From the NCBI GenBank assembly GCA_024196135.1, contig JAMQCK010000019.1, forward strand, positions 1 to 64,000: DNA of 64,000 bases, read 5' to 3'. This DNA is from Pleurotus ostreatus/Saccharomyces cerevisiae fusant. Taxonomy: Eukaryota > Opisthokonta. The translations under genes and the position numbers were made by a program. Below the pieces are notes generated by a model. The model worked only from the letters and a program-made list of their open reading frames with translations. It was not told the DNA's origin and made no database searches. Of the stretch, positions 42,298-54,700 are shown one piece after another (position 1 is the stretch's first letter; the number at the start of each line of letters is the position of its first letter).

Positions 42298-45226
42298 ATG
42301 TCGAAGCGCCCCATTTCTCCGTCGTTGTCGTCGTCGCCGACGCGCAAGCGTCAACGGCGAGACAACTCAACGCCGGCCGCGGAGGACGAGATGCGTCAGC
42401 CGCTTCCCCCGGCCGTCCTGTTGCTGTCGATGCCCAAGCTACTCATCCAGCCCCCCTCGCACCCGCAACATGAATTATCCCTCTGCTTGAGCATTCTTGC
42501 TCTCCGGAAGTGCCTTAAGATAACCAACCTCAGCGCAGTCGACGAGTGTCGGTGTCATACTGGCATCGCAGAGATTGGGCTCGTCGCGTTGCGCGGAGGG
42601 TTCGCAGAGAAGGAAAACAGTTTGTGGGCGGAAGACCTGCTCGGGGACGTAGAGAGGTCCATCAGCCAAGGAGTACGTGCACCTCATTGTTCTAAGCGCG
42701 CCTGACTGACTTGCATGTAGCTCGTCCTTGCTCAGAAGGTACGTTTGGCCGCATATATGCGCGATAAAATACTCACCATGTGCCCCCAGCACCCAGCACT
42801 ATACCTCTATACTCCCCACTTGACCCTACTCTCCTCTCAACTGGCCGAACAACAAGGCAATTTGAAGTTTGCGCGCGCCGCCCTGAACCGCATGATGAAC
42901 AACACAACCTATCCCCGCTATCCGGCAGACGTCGTGTATGCGGCCCATCTGGACAACATCTCTTTCCTCATCGCCAACCCCTCACCCACGAATGCTGCCC
43001 TCTCTCGTCCGGCCAGCCCAACGAAGACGCCGACGCGATCGCGACCCGTCTCGCCGTTGAAACCGAAAGTGGATGAGAAGGCTCAGCAGGAGACGAACCG
43101 AAGGCAGATCCTGCATATACTCGGTTCTTTGCGGACACAGGCGCTCAACAACGCGCATACACTCGTGGTCACGCTTTGCGACCTTGTCAAGTTGCGTCTC
43201 CTGATTCGCTGGGGTGTGTGGGCGGAGGTTGGCGATATGGTCAGGACAGTGGAGGAGGCGCTCAACTTGACGGGCTCCCCTGCTGCTCCGGCCATTGGGA
43301 AGGAGAACGCACCTGGCTCCCAAGCTGTTCCTACACCTGGAACGTCGGCGCCACTCCAAAACTCGAATCAACAGCCCGGCGCAATCCCCGCTTCCCAAGA
43401 CAAGCCGACGGATTCCAAAGCCAATGACGACGGGACAAACGCTGCCCCCACCCTCGACGTGCCCTACCACATCGCTATGCTCCAAGCGCACGCACTCATC
43501 CTCGCAATAACCTTTCACGTCTACTCTGGCTCGATCCCGAAAGATCATGTCACTCCTAGACTTTTACGCCTACATTTGCTACTGGACTCTGGACTGTTTG
43601 ACATTCCAGACGAGAGGGTGTCCGGGCTGGTCCGGGTGAGTTCATGCGCGGTCGTACCTCCTGCAGATTGATTGATCTTTTCGTCCAGTTACCCTTGTCT
43701 GAGGACGCGAACGCCCGACCGCTGATGCTACGCCTGACGCCTCCGGCGATCATCACCAGCATGACCTACCTCATCTCCGCCGTCTCGAAACGGGACCCTG
43801 TTGGGCGAAACCCGAAGCGTGGCGTCTTCGCACGCGAGGGTCTTCTTCACCTCGAAAATGAGCTGGCTCTGGGTACTGCAGCGCAGACGGGTAAGCCATT
43901 GGTTTTTGGTCGAATACTGGCGTATATGCTAACTTTATTTAGTACCCGAGTATGCGAGCAAGGCCGAACTGACTGAGGCGCACGCGCGCGTGTCCAAGAT
44001 TCAGGCGGACCTCATGCTGGAGGGGATAGCTGTACGTCGCGCGTAACTATGCCAGCTATAGATTCACTGACATGATATGTAGCTTGACATCTCTCGGTCC
44101 TCGTTCGCGCCTGCAAAACGCGGCATCGACGCCCTCATAGCTCATCTGCGATCCCACGGCATCTGGGAGTGCTATGCTGCGCGCGTAACTCTTCTAGAGG
44201 GATACCTGGCCCATGGGGAGGCGGGCTGGATGTACACTATCTTGCTCACGGACGAAGAGCTCGCGGATGCCAGAGCCGAGGCAGAGGCTGCCGCGAAGTC
44301 CACTCCGAAAGCGAAGGGCAAGGGCAAGGGAAAGAAGAAGCAGGGCACCAAGTCGAAGGAGTCCTATTCCGTCGATCTCACCAACGCCGCCAACCTCTCT
44401 GAGGCTCGTCGCAAATGGGGTCGCGCGAGGGACTGCTATCGCGTAGCGGCCGCTTTGGCGAAGGAGACAGGCGACAACTGGCTTTGTGCGGCGGCGAAGG
44501 CGGCGGGACTGGCCCTGCGGCTTGGGCTCGAGGCGATGGGCGAGCGAACGGAGAGGTGGCGACCAGCGGGAGAGGACGAAGAGGTTGTCAATGAAGGGGA
44601 CGAGGACGACATTGACAAGTTCGCGCGCGCGATGGAAAATGCTCAGATCGTCAAGGAGTGCCACGGCATGGGTGGCATCCTCAGTGCGGTCGGCCGCGTC
44701 CTACAAGCTTCGCTCAATGTGCAGGAGGGGACGGCGACGTTGGGTGCGAAGTACGTCCTGTTCGCCTTTTATTGAGATGCAGAAACTGATCATCCTCGTC
44801 AGAGCATCCCTCCGTTCTGCACTCACGCTCACGACGAACGCGCAGGAGAACTACCTCCGCGCGCTCGTGCTGGCGATGTGCTCGAGCCACTACCTACTCA
44901 CCGCGGAAGAGCACGCGAGCGAGATGCTCGAGGCATGCAGCAACATCGCGTGCGGGCTAGGCGTGGGGCCGAAGAAGGGCTCGTCGTCGTCGGCTCAGAG
45001 TCAGGGCCTCGCGAAAGACGCGTCGTCCTCGTCGCTAGCGCAGGACACCGCTGCCCCTGCCGATGGGAACAAGATGGGCAATGTGCCCCTGCGCTTGTGG
45101 TGCGGGGAGCGCAGGGCGGAGCTGTTTGCGAGGAATGGGGACGAGGAGAACAAGAGGAAGGCGCTGGAGACGCAGCAGTCGATCATACTGACTGCGAGGG
45201 CGAAGATGAGGGAGCAGGCGACGTGA
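42298..45226 (+). CDS. MAU2: Cohesin loading factor MAU2/SCC4
   Basis: Starts MSKRPISPSLSSSPTRKRQR at 42298 and runs over seven or so exons. The N-terminus has a nuclear-signal-like basic run. TPR-like helices follow: HELSLCLSILALRKCLKI, CHTGIAEIGLVALRGGFAEK, LYTPHLTLLSSQLAEQQGNL. A disordered insertion (about 43280-43450) is present. The later part (MGGILSAVGRVLQASLNVQE, NYLRALVLAMCSSHYLLTAE, VPLRLWCGERRAELFARNGD) aligns by eye with the C-terminal TPR array of MAU2. MAU2 wraps the N-terminus of SCC2/NIPBL and together they load cohesin on chromatin. A Lys-rich segment (KAKGKGKGKKKQGTKSKE) interrupts the middle. The family call comes from helix pattern and length, as this family is poorly conserved. 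Confidence 0.75.
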
Positions 45227-45546
45227 TGAGCTTCCCCCTTGCCCTTGCATCTTTAGTACAGACGACGACGCTGCGACGGCTTGACCAACGTGTACTCATA
45301 CTCGAGTATTTGCTGCGTTCACTATTCATGTTTGCTACATTCTTCGCCTATTTATCTGCTTATTGTTGTCAGCTATGCGATGCTTTGCTTTGTGGTACTT
45401 CTCTACGCCCGGACATGACCTGTTGTATGTGGTGCTCTATCAATTGTGAGAAATAGGTGTGCGCATGATGACATCCAAGCAGACAACTAAGTAGTTGAAG
45501 ACCGTGTCTTGTGCGTGTTTCTCTCATCCTTGCTCTCAACCACATC
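45227..45546. other. Intergenic region
   Basis: T-rich 3' flank of MAU2 and short promoter of the next gene. Nothing else is seen. Confidence 0.5.
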
Positions 45547-47142
45547 ATGGCTCAAAGTTCGCAGCCCACCGCCTTGTACGAACCTCCTTCGACGCCTCCA
45601 CTTCGTAGGTCTCGGATCAAGAGGGCGATTATAACTGTAGCTGAGGAGGATGATCAATCCTCCGAAAGCGAGGGCAAAGAAGCGGACGGTTCAGAGTATG
45701 AGCCCTCGCCTGACTCGGATCCCCCAAGTACCCGAAAGCGACGACCGCAACCGCTCGCCACGCCTTATAAGCGACGGAAGACCTCGTCTCCGCTCCTGAC
45801 GACGACGCAGCGCAGGAATGTTGATGATGCCGTCAAGGCGCTTGAACCCAACGCGACTACTGTATTCTGTGTTGTGACGAGAGCTTCGGCAGAGATGACA
45901 ATTCTGGATTATGCTCACGTCGTGTCAGTCGGTACACCGGATGATGTCGTAAGGCTGACGATTTAAAACATCCTTCGCTGCAGCTAACAATCATCTACAG
46001 TTGACCAAGCTCGAATGGGTGTGGAATCAAGGATGTGGCACGTTTAACGTCGACACGCGCAGGAATGTTCATCCTCGTGCGTTCTGTGCTGATCTCCGCC
46101 AGCGAAGTGCCTTACCCTTTGAATAGTCGACACGGTCATCCACCGTTATTTCGATCGGACCGACGGTAACGCGTATAATGGGTGGTTCTGGTGTCCCGTC
46201 GACGCCGTCGTCCTTGAAATGAGTGTCTCCTGGCAGGATGAAGTGCGCCACAACCCCGATTCGGTATGTCCAGTTAGTAAGGTCAGATGGTCCCTGTACT
46301 CACTACCCAAGTTCTACGAACAAAGGGAATTTCTTTATCGCCTAGTTCCATTTCCCGCCATGAAGCAGGCTTGGTCCATTCGGAGGCCGGCTCACATGCT
46401 TTCGGAATTCAAGCCTTCGACACAAGTGCAACAGTCCTGTTATCCTTTCCGCGACCTTCCCGTTATCTCTCTTCATGTTCCATATCACTTCGTCATCTGC
46501 GACACGGGCAAGAAACTGCAAACCTTCTACAAGGATATGGATCCGACACTTCACCAAATCGAGGCCGACTTCCATGTCCCCCGCCGTGAGGCTGTGTACT
46601 TGAAGGCGGTCATGACCCTCTACAAGCTGTGGATGTCCAGTGAACCCAGTGCGGAGTGGAAGAGTGCTGGCCCATCGAACATTGGAGGCGATCCCGAAGT
46701 TCAGCCCGACTCTGGCGGGACTTCCGGCCATGGCGCAAGTGGTGACCAGGGCCGTACTGATGATGCGGGTGGCCCTCCGCAGGGCAGTTCTGGGCCAGGA
46801 GCAGGTGGCTCCGGTAGTGGTGGCCTTGCCCCGTCTCCGTTGTTACCGCCACTCGGACCGGGCGACTCTATCTCGTGCCGCGACCTAGCCGTGGGCGACG
46901 GAGAGAGTGGAGAGGAGATGCAGATGGACGATGAGGAGGAGTGGGAGGATGCGGAATACGGCGAGTATCTGCAGGCATGGGTGGAAGATGTTTGGGAGGC
47001 GACGCACAAGTCCCCTTTGTGCTCGCAGAGGGCGCCGTCTGTCGCGCGCTCACAGGACACGCTCGTCGGTGGGCCCGCGAATGACAAGGGTGTGCTGCCA
47101 ATGGGACTGACTACCTCCGGGCACATGGTCATGTCGATGTAG
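45547..47142 (+). CDS. Basidiomycete protein with possible HNH-like core and acidic tail
   Basis: Starts MAQSSQPTALYEPPSTPPLR at 45547. The first 95 residues are disordered and basic/acidic (KRRPQPLATPYKRRKTSSPL). A folded core follows: VDDAVKALEPNATTVFCVVT, then LTKLEWVWNQGCGTFNVDTR, RNVHPLDTVIHRYFDRTDG, NGWFWCPVDAVVLEMSVSWQ. The NVDTRRN..H...H..FD pattern is what one sees in fungal proteins annotated as HNH-nuclease-like, but the full metal site is not evident. An in-frame 48-bp intron is likely at 46265-46312, joining HNPDS to FYEQREFLYRLVPFPAM. After that come LPVISLHVPYHFVICDTG, a Gly/Ser/Pro-rich linker and a very acidic stretch (MQMDDEEEWEDAEYGEYLQA). Function unknown. Confidence 0.7.
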
Positions 47143-47815
47143 AACTCGCGTATGGTGTCTGTACCCTGGTGCTGTTAGGGTAGGGGCGCTCGAACTCCGG
47201 TGCGAGTTGGAGTGTCTCTTACGAATGATGACTATGACGACCTTTTTACGATTCTCTTTCTGCTACTTACTCTTACCCTACTTAGTTGATCTTCATACCT
47301 GTCTACATATAGGAGCAAAAGGTGGCGAGGGGGGTCGCGAACTTCGACCGCCTTGTAGTCTCAGTTCTTGTCCGTCAATCAAGTGAGGTTCTGATTTGCC
47401 ATGATATTCGTTGTATGCAAGTTACCATCTGCATAGCACACTGAGGCTTCTCCCCGCTTGGCACGGGTGGGAAAGAGAACACAAAGCACCGTGCACAGGG
47501 AGAGGCCTGCAACGACCACGCCGCCCTGGCATGCAGTATAATTTGTCCGAGAGTGCAAGCGCGGATCACACCTGCAAGCTGTGGACTCCTATGACCTTGT
47601 GTTGTCGAGTGCCGTAGTCCTGTCCGTGCGTTACAATTGCCAGCGCGCAAAACAGACAGAGACGGCCCTCAGGCCGCAGCCGCGCGCAGGCAGTGTGATT
47701 CGGGGCACGCAAGCTGGAGCTGCGTAGATTGGATGTTATATGCAGCGAAGATGCAGGAAGCTCCACATTCCTGGGTCGTAAGTCTACGGTACTAAGGAGT
47801 GGTCCTGACGAGAGC
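47143..47815. other. Intergenic, convergent 3' ends
   Basis: About 670 bp between two stops. It contains pyrimidine-rich 3' flank near 47230-47290 and no recognisable gene. Confidence 0.5.
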
Positions 47816-49762
47816 CTAGTCCTCCCCCTCGCTCTCCTCGTCGTCATCTGCCACGCCTACGATGCCGTCCTGGCCCTCCGCGCGCTCCTTGAGCTCGCGC
47901 CCTGCGGTCTTGAGCTTGCTCGCGAACGCCTTGCGCGCGCCGAAGTTCGCGCCGACGTCCCAGATTTGGAGCTTCGCCTTGGAGCCGGCGGCCGCCAGGG
48001 TGAGCGGGTCGTCTGGTGAGAACTGAGTCGAGAAGACTTTGCCCTTGGGTGGTGTCAGTAAGAGTGCTCCACACGCATGAGGTGTCTGCGTGTGCAAATG
48101 AGGACGTACCACTCCGAGATCTCGCGAGGTGACGAGGCTAACGGCGCGCTTGCCTTCCGCGTCGTCTTCGGTAACGTTCCAGACCTTGACGAGCTTGTCG
48201 GTGCCACCTGTGGCGAGACAGCCCTTGATATGGGGGTTGACGTCGATAGAGGAGGCGGCGCCATCGTGTGCGGCGAGGGTGAAGCGGGGTTGGACGATGG
48301 TGGAGGTGAGGTCGGTGGTAAGAGTGCGGGCATCGTAGTTGAGGACAAGGCCGTTCTCGAGAGAGACCTAAAAGATGGTCAGACCGTGATCAATGCAGAG
48401 TTATGCGGCAGACTCACGTAGAAGCCATAGGATTCCCAAGGGTCCCATCGTACTGCCTCGACGTCGCTGCCGAGCACGGCGCCGACACCTGCGTCGGGTG
48501 CTCTCGAGTCGAACGTCCGTACAGTGCGGTCGTACGAGCCTGTCAACAACACACTCGGCTCCGCCGCATTCCACTGCACGGCCTGCACCTTGTCCTTGTG
48601 CACGTCGAAGCTCCGTATCGCGCCACCCGACTCGCCGTCCTCGCCCCCGTCGCCGATCGTTGGATCGCGGCTCAGATCCCACAGCTTCACCGTGCGGTCC
48701 GCGCTAGCACTCGCGAGCAGATTCCGCTGCGCACGATTCCAGCTGAGGTCAAGGACGGCGTCGACGTGGTACGCCTTCTCCTGCGCGCGGTGCTTCGTCT
48801 TCTTCTTCTTTTTCTTGCCCGTGCCGAGCGGGGTGGGTATGTGCGCCTTCGTCTTGTCCGGGCGGCCGAGAATGCTCGCGGGGTACATCGCCTCGAGCGT
48901 GTCGAGGTCCCAGATCTCGATCTCGGGGTCGAGCGTGCCGACGGCGATGTAGTTGCCCGAGGCGCTTTTGGGGGCGGTGGAGGAGGTGGGGGTGAAGTCG
49001 AGCCATTCGAGGCAGAGGGGGAAGTTGGGGAGCATGAGGTCGTGGTGGCAGTAGAGGTTCTCTTGCGAGTCGTCGTAGACGTAGACTTCGAGTTGGGAGA
49101 TCTCGTCTTCGGTCTTGGCGACGACGATGAGGTTGTCGGTGGGGAGGACCTCGAGCTCTTCGCGTTCGTCATCATCTTCGGCGTCCTGGAGATGATGAGT
49201 GGGGGTAGGGATGCAGCCGAAGGGCTACGCACCTCCTTGAGAGTGATATATGGGTCGTCGTTGTTATCCTTGTAGTATGTCAAGCCCTTGATGTTGCTAA
49301 AGGGACCGGATGCTGAGTTGTGTGAGCGATCGAAGGGTCTGAACGCGTTCCCCTACTCACATAGTGGTGTTGCTTCCTCATCGTACTCGTCCAATTTGTA
49401 CTGAGCGATATCATCTGCCGGCTCGGGCGCTTCCGAGTCCACATCCATAGCATCCTCGGCATCTCCCTCGTCTTCACTATGCACATGTTACAGACTGCAC
49501 AACAACAAATCATGACCACGTACTCGACCCAATTTTCCTCAGCATCGTCCCCCGCATCGTCGGCCTCCTCCCCCTCAGCCCCCTTGCCCATCATCTGCGC
49601 GGCTTCGTGCGCGCGCTCCAGCTCGGTGCGCGCATCCTCGAGCTCGATCCTGGCCAGTGCGCTCACGCGCTCGAGTTCCTTATCGTCGAGGATATATTTG
49701 TTTGGATGTCGGGCGGCGACGCCGCGCCGGACCCAGGCGAGGGAAGAGATCAGGCTGCTCAT
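47816..49762 (-). CDS. PWP1: PWP1, WD-repeat ribosome biogenesis protein
   Basis: I start at the Met of MSSLISSLAWVRRGVAARHP (49762), the usual PWP1 N-terminus with AWVxRGVA; a Met four codons upstream is also in frame. Next are acidic segments, then NLIVVAKTEDEISQLEVYVY, HHDLMLPNFPLCLEWLDFTP and ASGNYIAVGTLDPEIEIWDL. WD repeats follow: VLDLSWNRAQRNLLASASAD with RTVKLWDL, VQAVQWNAAEPSVLLTGSYD with RTVRTFDS, SIDVNPHIKGCLATGGTD with KLVKVWNV, and STQFSPDDPLTLAAAGSK with LQIWDV. PWP1 is a nucleolar factor of early 60S pre-ribosomes and rDNA chromatin. A Lys-rich patch (GKKKKKKTKHRAQ) is probably nucleolar. Five exons or more are inferred. It ends in an acidic tail (DDDEESEGED). Confidence 0.94.
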
Positions 49763-50263
49763 CACCGAGAACAATGAGCGCGATCGCGATCACAAAACTT
49801 TGGTTCTTGTTTGCCGCTGTTTTTGAGGCCGCTGATGGCTGATCCAGGGAAATATCGGGCACCTCCATTTGGAAGGATTTTGGGCTTCGCTCCCTCTGAC
49901 GGGCCGAACTTGTCCATAGGATTAAGCCTCTCGATACGAACGAAAGGAAGGTGCACTCATTTTCGCGAAGGGGGTGCTGTGACAAAATGAGGCCGCTACT
50001 TATATCGAGTCACTTCAAAAATCCCCTTAGCTATCACTGAAGGAAAACGTTCATGGCCCCCTGCGCTTATGCCTCTTTTGGACTCCATTTCGAAGATCAA
50101 ACGATTGGCGTCGATGTTATTAGGACGAAAGGAAAGTGCGTAAGGTATGCTGACAAGTTATACGATGACCCTCCCACAAATTCCCCGGCGTAGACTGAAG
50201 CAGGCATGTCAGCATATGTACAAAAATGAGAAGGGCGAAGCATACCAGCACGTTGTTGTGCAC
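49763..50263. other. Intergenic region
   Basis: It carries the PWP1 promoter and the 3' flank of the secreted protein. Nothing else is recognisable. Confidence 0.5.
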
Positions 50264-50851
50264 TTAGCAAGTGAGGTCGTGCGAGTAGTCGACGACGACG
50301 AGGAAGCCCTCACCGGGCTCGGGCGTCTTCTCGACCCAAGAGAGCGCCGGGAAGTCGAAGTTGCCCTCAACGACATCGAACACGCCGTTCTGGTTCACCT
50401 TCTACTCGCGCCGTCAGCGCGCCTTATCCGCGTAGCCGTGTCACAGCACACTCACCGAGTTACCGAGCTTCTGCTGGTCCGGGTGAATAAGATCGTCCGC
50501 CGCGTCCTTCTGGAACCAGCCGTCCTTGATCGCGCCCGCCGGCAGCTGCGCGTCCTCCTTCACAAACTGGAGCGTGTACTGCTTTGGACTCGCGCCCTCG
50601 ACAGGGATGAGCGCACCGACGTGGTCCGCGTACGGGCACTCCATGCGCAGCTCGTCGAGAATGAGCGTCGCGGAGAGCGTGGACGCGACACCCGCAGCGG
50701 CGTTCTCGAGGACGACCGCGGAGGACGCGACGTCGTGCACCGTCCAGTTGCCCTGCTGGCGGATGGGGTCGTCGCCGATCCTGACGGACTTGATCTGGGT
50801 GGCTTCGACGAAGGCGATGGCGCCGAGAAGAGCGAGGACGGTGGCGAACAT
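50264..50851 (-). CDS. Small secreted protein, family unknown
   Basis: Two exons encode about 175 residues. The N-terminus MFATVLALLGAIAFVEA is a clear signal peptide, with cleavage likely near VEA/TQ. The mature part (TQIKSVRIGDDPIRQQGNWT, VHDVASSAVVLENAAAGVAS, LDELRMECPYADHVGALIP, LQFVKEDAQLPAGAIKDGWF) looks like a beta-rich single domain. The intron joins KLGNS to VNQNGVFDVVEGNFDFPALS, and the protein ends YSHDLTC. Only two Cys remain in the mature part, possibly one disulphide. I do not recognise a catalytic family. A TTTAAAAA sequence about 80 bp upstream may act as a TATA element. Confidence 0.75.
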
Positions 50852-51718
50852 CTTTGAAGAATCCGGATGAGACCGAGCGAAAGACGAGGCGAGGAATGTG
50901 GGTGGATGCTGGGCTGGGCGTTGAGGGAGACTTTTTAAAGGAAATCCTATACGGCTTCTTATGTCCGGCCTGAGTTTGGCTGGGTTTCCAGTGGGTACCT
51001 CGCTCGGTAGTCCGTCGTCCGGCCGGGCATAGTCCCTTCGGTAGACGGGCGTCTTCAGAGTCGGCAGATTCTGCTGTGCTTCAGCTTGCCGCCCAGGCTG
51101 CAGTCACAATACAACCGTCTCTGCTCGCTGACATAGAATCAAGGGACTCGCACGGATGCAGAAGGCAGCAAGCAGGCGCTGGAAGGCAAGTTGAGAGGGA
51201 AGCCGTACAGCCATACCTGGACAGTACTTCCCCGGTCCGCTTGGCATGGGCGTGTCCCGCAGGCGCAGCATCGCGCTCGCAAAGTCGAGAAAAGTGAGGA
51301 CGTTGCAGCCTGTTGGCGTTCTGAGTCAAGAGCAGCAAAAGACTGTACAAGCGTTGAGCAGCCCACATGATGAGCCTCAGCTTCATTTCCTAGATCGACT
51401 CGGAGGGCATGTATGCTGGCATGAGAGCGCTCTGTCGACACCTCCAATGGTGTTGGCACCTGAGTTCGAAATCGTGGGGATCGGCAGACCGGGGGATACC
51501 GAATGATGAGACACGTGCTTGGTTTACCCAGAATAGCAGTATATGGCCAGGAAGGACAGCGAGTGCTCACGTTGGCCAGCGGCATACGCCGGCTAGGCAT
51601 CGCTACTCAAACTCAGCCTCACCTTCGGACGATTCTTACCAAATCACTCGATTCTCCTACTTCATACTAGTACAGAGCGATTGAAAACCTTGTAGTCCTT
51701 TCGCTGATACGCTGTGAC
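50852..51718. other. Intergenic region
   Basis: It holds the promoter of the small secreted protein and the 3' flank of the GH35 gene. The frames present are short and carry no recognised domain. Confidence 0.5.
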
Positions 51719-54700
51719 TCAGAATACCGTTGCGTTGCCGCGTAGCTCGTTCCAGTCTGGAGCCGCCACAATGTCAAGTGTCGTCTGCTTGCTTGTAGCA
51801 AGCGTAGCTCGCGGATTGAGCTCAAGCTTGGAGAACTTAGCGCCAGTTGAGTCTGCAGAGATAATGAGATTGTTGACGAAGCAGTTTTCCGGATTCGAAC
51901 TCACTGGTAGCCCAAAGAGTGAGAAGAATTTCGTTCGTGCCGCGATGGTTCAAAATGCCTTCGGGGATTGGGTAGCTTTCCTGGGGGCCCAGAGAGGACA
52001 GGAACCTATAGGAGGACAGCGCTCAGCTCGCTTTCACAAGAACATTGACGCAGGCAACCGACCTCCCGAACTGCCAGCCATTGACGAAGATCAGAGTGCG
52101 ATACGGATTGTCAGAGTCCAAGGAGAAGTCGAACGCAAGGGGGATGTCGGCGTCTTTGGGCAGGTTGAGATCGAAGGTCGTGCGATACGCTGTCACGCCG
52201 GCGGACGACGATCCCTCGTACGGCGAGCAGGATTGCTTCCAGGAAGAGGCGTCGTAGCCGGGGAGGTGGGCACCTGCAAATGCTTAGACATCGCTGGGGG
52301 TACCAAAACGATCATTCAACGTACCGACACGCTCGAACCACCATCCACCCTCGTTGTAAGGTCCGCGAACATGATCAGGGGCATCTTCGCCGCCGATGTC
52401 TGCAAGCGATCGTCAACCGACGGATCTCGCTGACAATATGCCGTACACTTACTCCCAGCGACCTTCCACTCCGTGAACTGGGTAGAATTGTCCGAAGAAA
52501 GTAGTTTATAGCCGCGGATACCGCGAGGGGATTTGTGCTCATCGTTGATGTTGTAGTCTTGATTCATGCCCGTGGAGTCGTGGATGACCGTGAGGACTAG
52601 CGAGGCGTCATTCAGCCAGGCGAACACATGAAGAAATTAGTAGCGACAAAGGCTCACCATTGTCACCATCGCGCAACTGATCAGCGCTGAACGTGAAGGT
52701 TTGGTTCAGGATGTCAACACCTTGCTGGCTGTGCGAGGTACCCTGCGCGGAGCCGAGGAAGTGCGAGTTGACGAAGGCCGTGAATGCGCAAGAGTACCCA
52801 CTAGCGGGGATTAACGACACGTATAACAGATAGAAGCTTTTGGGCTCACCACTGAACCTCAAGTTCGACACCAGTAGCATTGCCGGAGAAGTGTCCTCGC
52901 CAGACCCAGTCACCAGCGTGGTAGCCATACCTGCGACGGCGTCAGCAAGTTATCGTATAAGGACAAGCCAACCACTCACTCAGCACCATACAAGACATTC
53001 TCGCCCGAGAACGGTTGCTGCGGGCGCGCTGTCTCCGTCTTATTCGCAGTCGTCCACGCGCTATCATCGTAGTCGTCCGCCAGCTCCGGGAGCGAGTCCG
53101 CGCACACCCATTCCAGGTCCTGCAGCACCGGCAGCTCAATGTTCGCGAGCGCGTCAGGGAGCGTCAGCGTGGCCTCAAGCGCGCCCGTCTCGTTGGATTT
53201 CGACGCCTCGACGGGCTCGCCGTTCCAGGTCAGCGTGCCGACCGAGCTCGGGGCCCACACTTGAAGCGGCGTCGTCGCGTTGAGGTCGCCGGTGAGGGCC
53301 AGCGTGCTCCCGTCGACGGCGGCAGAGCGCACGAGGTAAGGCCCCGCGACGAGGACGGCAGGGATATCCGGGGACTGATCGTATACGTCGGTACTGTTCG
53401 CGGAAGCATTCAGCCGAGGCGCCCAGAAGCCACGCGCGGTGTACTTGTCGACGACAAAGACGGTGGTGTTGCCGAAGCTGACGATGGAGACGCCGTTCGG
53501 GCTGCCAGAGATGGTCACGGTTCCATTAGCAGGGGATGCGGAGATGGAATCAGAGCCAGCGACGTTGACGGTGTCGGTCGAGTTGGACTCGACGGCGATC
53601 TCGACATACTGGCCCGGAAGGGCGTACGTTACGAGGATGTCAGTCTGCGAAGAGTGAGAAAGGTGGGACAATCGACTCAGTGTCGCTTACATCGTCCAGA
53701 GTAAGCCACGTCAAAACCTCCGCCGTCGAATACTCCACCTTGCTACCCCCGAACGGATAGTTCGTCACCAAGATCTTCGACTCCCTCCCCGCCAAGGTCG
53801 AGGTCCCGTTCTTCGGGATCGTGATCTCGCCCTCGAGCGTCGTGTTCACCCGCAGCGTGAAGTCGGTGTCGTTCGTCTTTGCGTTCGTGACCTGACGTAC
53901 GAAGTAGAAGTTCGCATTCGTCTCCGGGGAGTTGAGGTGCGTGGTGAAGATATCGGGGGAGTCGCTGTAGGCGGTGCCGTTGGTGGTGGTGCCGTTGCCG
54001 ATGCGGACGGCGACGAGGTAGTCAGGGGAGGAGTGCAGGAAGTAGCCCTGCATCTTCAACTCCGAGTACTTGGGTGTAAGCGTGCGATCTTCAGCGATAG
54101 CCTATGGCACGTTAGACGTGCACTTTATCACATAAGTCAGTCACGTACGGCACCGTAGCTGAAAGAAGCAAAGTCAGCGACATATATCTATAGGAAACAG
54201 GCTCGAGTGACTCACTCGTAACTTGAGTAAATCGTATGGGTATGCATGTTGCCCCAGTTCGTGCCGCCTATGCATACTTGGTCAGTCGCGAGAGCCTCTA
54301 AATTAAGGGACAGATGCCCACCGTAAGTCATGTACAGGTTCTGAATGGCCGTGCCAGCCGCGTAATTGTCCTTATAGAAGACCTATCATGCGTGAGCTTA
54401 CTGTGCATCGAGGAAGGAACAGGCCTACTCACATTGGCGAACTGCTCGTTGATGAGCTGGTAGCACTGGTCGTACCCGGGGCCCGACCAGTAGGAGAATG
54501 CGCCACCTGCGGTACATGTGAGTAAGAGAGGTCGCAAAAGCGCTCGAGACGCTACATACCTTGCCATTCAAACAAGGCAAGCGGCTCAGCCGGGTTCAGC
54601 GCCTGGTGGTTCGTGTCCGTCTCTACAGAGCAAAGGCTTAGCAGAACCTCTACAAAGGAGACGGCCATCAAAACTTACTCCCAGAAAGCTCCAGCCACAC

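Noticed and set aside
48403..49275. Long plus-strand frame (290 codons) opposite PWP1
   Set aside because: It is antisense to WD repeats, Val/Arg/Glu-biased, and has no domain.
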